A DNA stretch of 64,000 nucleotides from Pseudeuparius sepicola (Eukaryota; Arthropoda; Insecta; Coleoptera; Anthribidae). A program made the position numbers and the translations under genes. This document shows, piece after piece, positions 42,101 to 48,100 of this stretch. The stretch lies in NCBI GenBank assembly GCA_963920635.1, contig OY987301.1:22796501-22860500 (forward strand), read 5' to 3'. Each line of letters begins with the position of its first letter. Within the stretch, counting starts at the first letter, position 1. The notes beneath the pieces were generated by a model, which was not told where the DNA came from, made no database searches, and worked only from the letters and a program-made list of their open reading frames with translations.

Positions 42101-45100
42101 AATACCGGGTGTCTCAAATTATAGCCTGTTTTTTGGTGGTGCGTTAATTTTTGGGGGAAGTGTATCCTTTTATTTTCAATATGGTTTGTAATCTTTTAGC
42201 ACAGAATAAATAGCTTACAGGAGAATAGCCAATATTTTAAACAAAAATTTTATTCCAATACAATCTCTGCTATGCAGATTAACGTAAAATCAAATAGAAT
42301 GCACAATGTTTATCCCTAGAAAATATTTCGCCCTAAAAGCGAGTCTCCTTTTGACACGTTGCCAAGGAATTTTCTGTATTAGTCGTTATTCTGTGCTTTT
42401 AGGTAATTTTTATTTGGTTAGGTTGCTGTTTGAAAATTTGGATGACATGACATCTGTGAAAAAATTTAATATTACGTTGGTGTCTTTTAAAAATAAGTAG
42501 CAAAAATAAACCTATTGTAAATTAAAATGGAAGCAAGTATTTATTGTTAGAAGGTTTATAAACTAAATTTGTCAAAAAGTTAATAGCAATGTCACTATTC
42601 TTAGAACAATGAGTTATACTTCCACAACAAAATGGTAACTGGATAAAATCATGGTCTCAAATTCTATTGAAACAATTTTTACGTATCCTTACCATAGTTT
42701 ATTATTTTTGTTAATGATAATGATAATAATTATTAGTAATAAAAATTATCATTCAAAAGCAATCTTAGAAAAATTAAATAAAGCTTGTTTTTCTACCTAA
42801 ATAATCATTTCTAACTCATGTTGTCTGTGGGTGCATCACTGTGCATAGTATATCAGCAAACAATAACTGTTTTGCAGAGTCTATAAAATTCGAAAAACAA
42901 TTTTATTTTTTAAAATCTTGAAAAGTTTTAAGCCTCTATGACTCTCAGTATATGTTGAATAATACAATATGGATTAATCCTACAATTTGTAAAACATCTG
43001 ACATCATCAAACAAACAAGTAATAATGTTTTGTAGGTTATAGAAGAAGGTTTAGTTCTTCATGGTAAACTAATCCCCACAAGTGTGCAACCACTCCACCA
43101 ACGTCTAGTTGAGAGATTCCTCCAACTTAAAGATAGCCTGGATCCAGCAAGTGTTCAGTTACAAAAAAGCATTATCAAGTAGTATTTCTATAAAGATGTT
43201 CGTATCCTACATAAAGCATAACACTGTGTTTTCAGTACACCGTTGCCTCCAGTTCCAGTACTACCTGATAAACATAGCATGTTGCTGAATGCTGGCAGCA
43301 ACAGGTCGTCCAATTCAAGTGGAAATTATGGATATCTAGTTGACCATCATACTCCGGAGTATGATAATATTTACACCAAACCAGTGGTAAATATCAATTA
43401 ATTATTTAATTTCAATATTATTTTATTCGAATAATCCATTTAAGGAGGATGATACGATCGCACCGAGCAGGGAAAACCTAACACTGCCAATGTCCGCCGC
43501 TGTTGCGCCGCCGATACCTCAACGGGAAACAAGACCTAGATCTCAGGGATTTAGCAATATGAGTTTTTCGGATTTGAGGACCCCTACAAGAGGACCTTTA
43601 GACTACAATAGTTCTAGTCTACCTTCTATGAAATCCAGGTGAGTTTTAATAATAATAATAATAATAATACTTTATTTCTTAAGTTGATGAAAACCCATAC
43701 TAACTGTAAGAAATTAAACACTTTTGAAGTTTACTGATTTTCAAAGGTGTGTATTATCGATAATACCTTTAGTTAATTTTACGAATTATAATCCCAAAGC
43801 TGAAAATACCACGGCTGTGCAGCAGGAGTGGCATTTCCTTAGCACGAGTTGTATTGTGATGACCACTCTGTGAGATGTTAGTTGGCGAGCGGTATGTAGA
43901 GGGGTGATTCACAAGTTACTTACTTTTGGCCTAATGGTTTAACCGAGACACAAGGATAGCTTAATAAATGTATTTAAGAATAAATACGAGAATAAAATAC
44001 AAAACACTACAAATAAAATTGTAAGAATACACTTAAAGAAACTTCAAAAATAATTAAGGATTAACAATAATTCTTTAGAAAATTCGATTACACTCAATGC
44101 TACACACAAGTTATCAAAAATACGAACCCTTTTTACATAAAATAGTCAAAACATAAAGATACATAATTCCTGAAATTTGACAATTCTACTATTATTCCAA
44201 TAATAGTTAAAAAATAATTGAGCTTCAATAAAAGCAAATGAAAGATAAAGAAAACTCAATAAACCAAAATTTCTTAATTTTGGTCAGTCCAAATCTTGGT
44301 CAGTGGTGCCTAGGCGGTTAGGTTCTTATTTTTTTCTCGAAGATTTTGGGCAGGGCTTTCAGCTGCAACGGAGTCAATAAAAACTGTTCTTTGTCTGTCG
44401 CTATACGTAGTGGGGTCAACTATTTAAATCCAAATTTTCCCCATCACTTTCGCGAATGAGTTACCCTATTGTCTGTCTGTGGCTCTACAGGCACGTGTTA
44501 TGCTTATTACTTTTGCAAAATTCGGGGTCTTCTACAAGGGCTGACTTTTTTTATATTAACGAATATCATAGCTTCGTTTCACGGTTCCGATCCAGAGATT
44601 TTTAATATAGCGTCTTAAATATTAGAATGATAGAAAATATTTGGAGCACCACAGTATTTAGGAAGATAATTTGACAACTAAAAGTAATTTACTTTTTCAG
44701 TGTGTAGGTAGGCCTAATTAAACAACCAAACTTAGGAATAAATTAACTACAAATTTATAAATATTTCACCTACAGTAATGAATTTAATTACCATGCTTAA
44801 AAGTTGAAATCCATTTGACAGCTGTCATTAAGGAGCTATAGTCTATCCAAGATACAGCGGCAGTAGATATAAACAAAGTCAAATGACCGCCTTGCGATTG
44901 ATTACCAGGGTCGGACTAATATGAGATTCCAAGTGGGATGTAATTCTCAACTAATTCTTTTAGAATTTCTAAAATGTGTATTTCTGCCTTTCGTGGATCT
45001 TTATAAATTTCCTTAAATTAAGTAGCAAAATAAATTTACAGAATATACTGCTCGCGATCCACTCTAAAATATGCAGAAAACTCGACTGAGGGAAGGGCCA

Positions 45101-48100
45101 ACCCTGCATTCTGCTCGCCGCGTAAACACTTGACATTTTATGACGGCCAGACCAATAAGAGAATAGGTCACGTGGTGGCCAATGTTTTGATCCACTGCCG
45201 CTGTATCTTGAATAGACTTTAGATATTCAGTAGTCAATGTGTTAACTGAAAGTGTATCTTCAGTCCTATATTAAATGTGGTAAAGCAAAGACAATCCCAG
45301 GTAAAGAGAAGTTATCAGGTTATCAGTTTTAGCTACCACAAGAAGCCTTGTTAATTGGTTTAGCGAAACCTGGTTAATATTTTAAAAATATGTCATTTCA
45401 TTGGTTCGTATTGACAGGTGTTGAATTCTCACTATAATTTGTCAAATTATTGTTTTGCCAACACAGTGGCTTCTTCAGATGTGGATGGGGTACATGCTTA
45501 ATAAATTTACAAAATTTTTGTGGAAGGTTACGTTTATACTTAGACAGACAAAAATGGATGCCTTAAATGGCATCTTATTTTTGAATGTTTCTGTTTATTA
45601 AAATATGTATGTCTATATTTCCTTTCTGTCACTTTTCGGAGGCCTTTCTTTTGCATCGAAGTTTCCTCATTTTAATATAATTAGACAAAGATTACACCAC
45701 CAAAAATTTAAAAAAAAAAAATTGAGTGTAAAATTAGAAATAGAGTTTTTTCTCATGGTATTTTAGTCTTGTGCCATTTCCAAACTTTTATGTTTTTATG
45801 ACCATCCTGTATAATTGAGTGGAAGTCGCAAGTCAAAAACAATAAAGTTTCTCCTCAATCCACCGACATACTGTATATTTCGTTTTATTTGCAGAGATTC
45901 TGACTCATGTGACATTCCTTTACCACCAAAACCAACTCATTCGCGAGAAAGATCATTAACGAAGCCACCTTCACCAAGGTTATTACGTCATGCAATGTCG
46001 ATGACACCAACAGATGGTCTTTCACCGTTAAGAAACTCTTGGCCTGACTCGGGAGTTGAGGAGGCACCACCACTACCCCCGCGATCCCACAGTAAGTAAT
46101 CTCCAACTATGGATATTTATTCCAATATTTGGAATTTAGTCAGTAAGGTGGAATATTGAAAAAATGCAGGAAACTATTTTATTTGTGAAATGAATGGGCA
46201 GAGGGGGATGACCCATGTGTAAAACCAAGTTTTCATGTGTACATTCAGGTGAATTGAAACCTCTGTAATTTTTTAGTTTTTTTTACATTTTTAGTGTCGT
46301 TTTCATTTCATCATGTCAAACTCATCTTATGGTTGCAATTTCTATGAAAAACTGTTATGACAACTTTCAACTTTACCTATATCTTCCTAGATAATTGATT
46401 AAAAATTTATTTTTGTACGCTATCATATTTGGAAATATACAGGGAGTCCCCAGTTTTGTAGGACAAACTTTGACATTTTGTAGAAAAGTTTTTAGAACAA
46501 AAAGCTTAAACATGCAAGTATATACCTGTGGTTTGCGAGATTTAAGAAAATAATTGTCTTCATATTTTATTTTTTATGTCTGGAACAAAAAGAATTTTTT
46601 CCCGGTGTCATATTATTTAATAACTTTTGACTACAGTTGAGAAAAAATTACTAAAGTTCGTCGCACTCATTGAATCTGTATTTCGAGTTTTGGTGTTTAC
46701 TCCCCTTCTTATATTTTATAACATCCCAAGATGATTTTATTTTGTTAGTGTTTTTTAGCATTATTAATAGTTTCTATACCACGTTATTTGACAGTTTATT
46801 TTCTTTGGTTTTTTTATAACACGGGAAAGCATCGTTCATTGCTTCTAATAAAACACCTAAAAGGGTATCAAACAGTGTGTCAACTGAAGAATATTGCGAT
46901 ATTGCACCATCAAGATCAGTTGTATTAAGTAAAACATGCATCTTATTTACAATTTATTAAAGTAATGGGTCTGTGTAGCCTGAATTCTGGATTAGGGGCC
47001 CTCAGTATTAATAATGATCAACAGCAAAATGGTCTGAAAGTAAAGGATCATAAACACGTGTATTAAAGGATAAGATATTGGCGAAGTTAACAAATATGTT
47101 ATTAATACAGTTTTTGTTATTTGTATTTTGCCAAATTTGTCGCTACAACCCATACTCCCGCAGGATTTCCTTTCATTTGTATTAAAATATACGTTAAAAT
47201 CACCATTGAGAATAACAAATTTATATGTATAATGTAAAAGATTTAAGAAGTCCATGTTATCAAGTTATTAATTTATGCAACATTTTTGATAAAGTTATTC
47301 AGGATGATAATTTAGGTCTACCACCCCGATTTTCTCATGTATTTTGCGCCCCACAAAAACATGTTAGGAAGAATAAAATTATTAATAAAAAAAATATTTT
47401 TAAAAACAAGCTTTTATTTACCTAAATGCTCTAAAAAGAAGAAAATAATCAAAAAATTCAAACCAAAGCAAACCCATAATTTTGTTACATTATAAAATTG
47501 TATATAGTAAAATTATTTTAAGAAGTCCTTACTGGGACTGTCAAATGGTAATTTCACCATCCTAAGTTGGCATTAATGCATCAAAAAAAGCAACCGGGTC
47601 ATAAGCCCAGGTCAGTAACGAGCCCATTTGCACAATGAATAACTACTAATTACACGAACAAGAACAACATAGATAACGGTAAAACTCATGAAACGTATAA
47701 TACCCGCGAATATTTTCACTGCCCAAAGTTTGAACCCTTTTGAACGATCCGGAAAACCTTCACTGTTACTTTCACAACACCGAAACAAAATTTGCCCGAG
47801 TCCGCCCCATAGACGCTGGCGCAAGTGGCTGATTTTAACAAAATACCAAAATGAAAGTGTTTCCATGACGTTTCAAATTATTATTAAAATGAGTTGTAGT
47901 CATAGTTATTTTTATTTGTAGCGGTATAATCGTGATTGGCAATAGGGTTTTTATTTTATTATGTTCTTTTTTCGTATCACTTGGGTAACTTATCACATCA
48001 TAAATCAATGAGTGACATCATTAACTGGTTGAGACACATATACCATATTGTTATACCCATAGTTAACAGAAAATTTCTAGGGATTTTGTGGAGACTGTCA

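Noticed and set aside
47612..47866. 84-codon - strand ORF that looks protein-like
   Set aside because: No recognised domain and no neighbouring element boundary. Left unassigned inside the last mbc intron.
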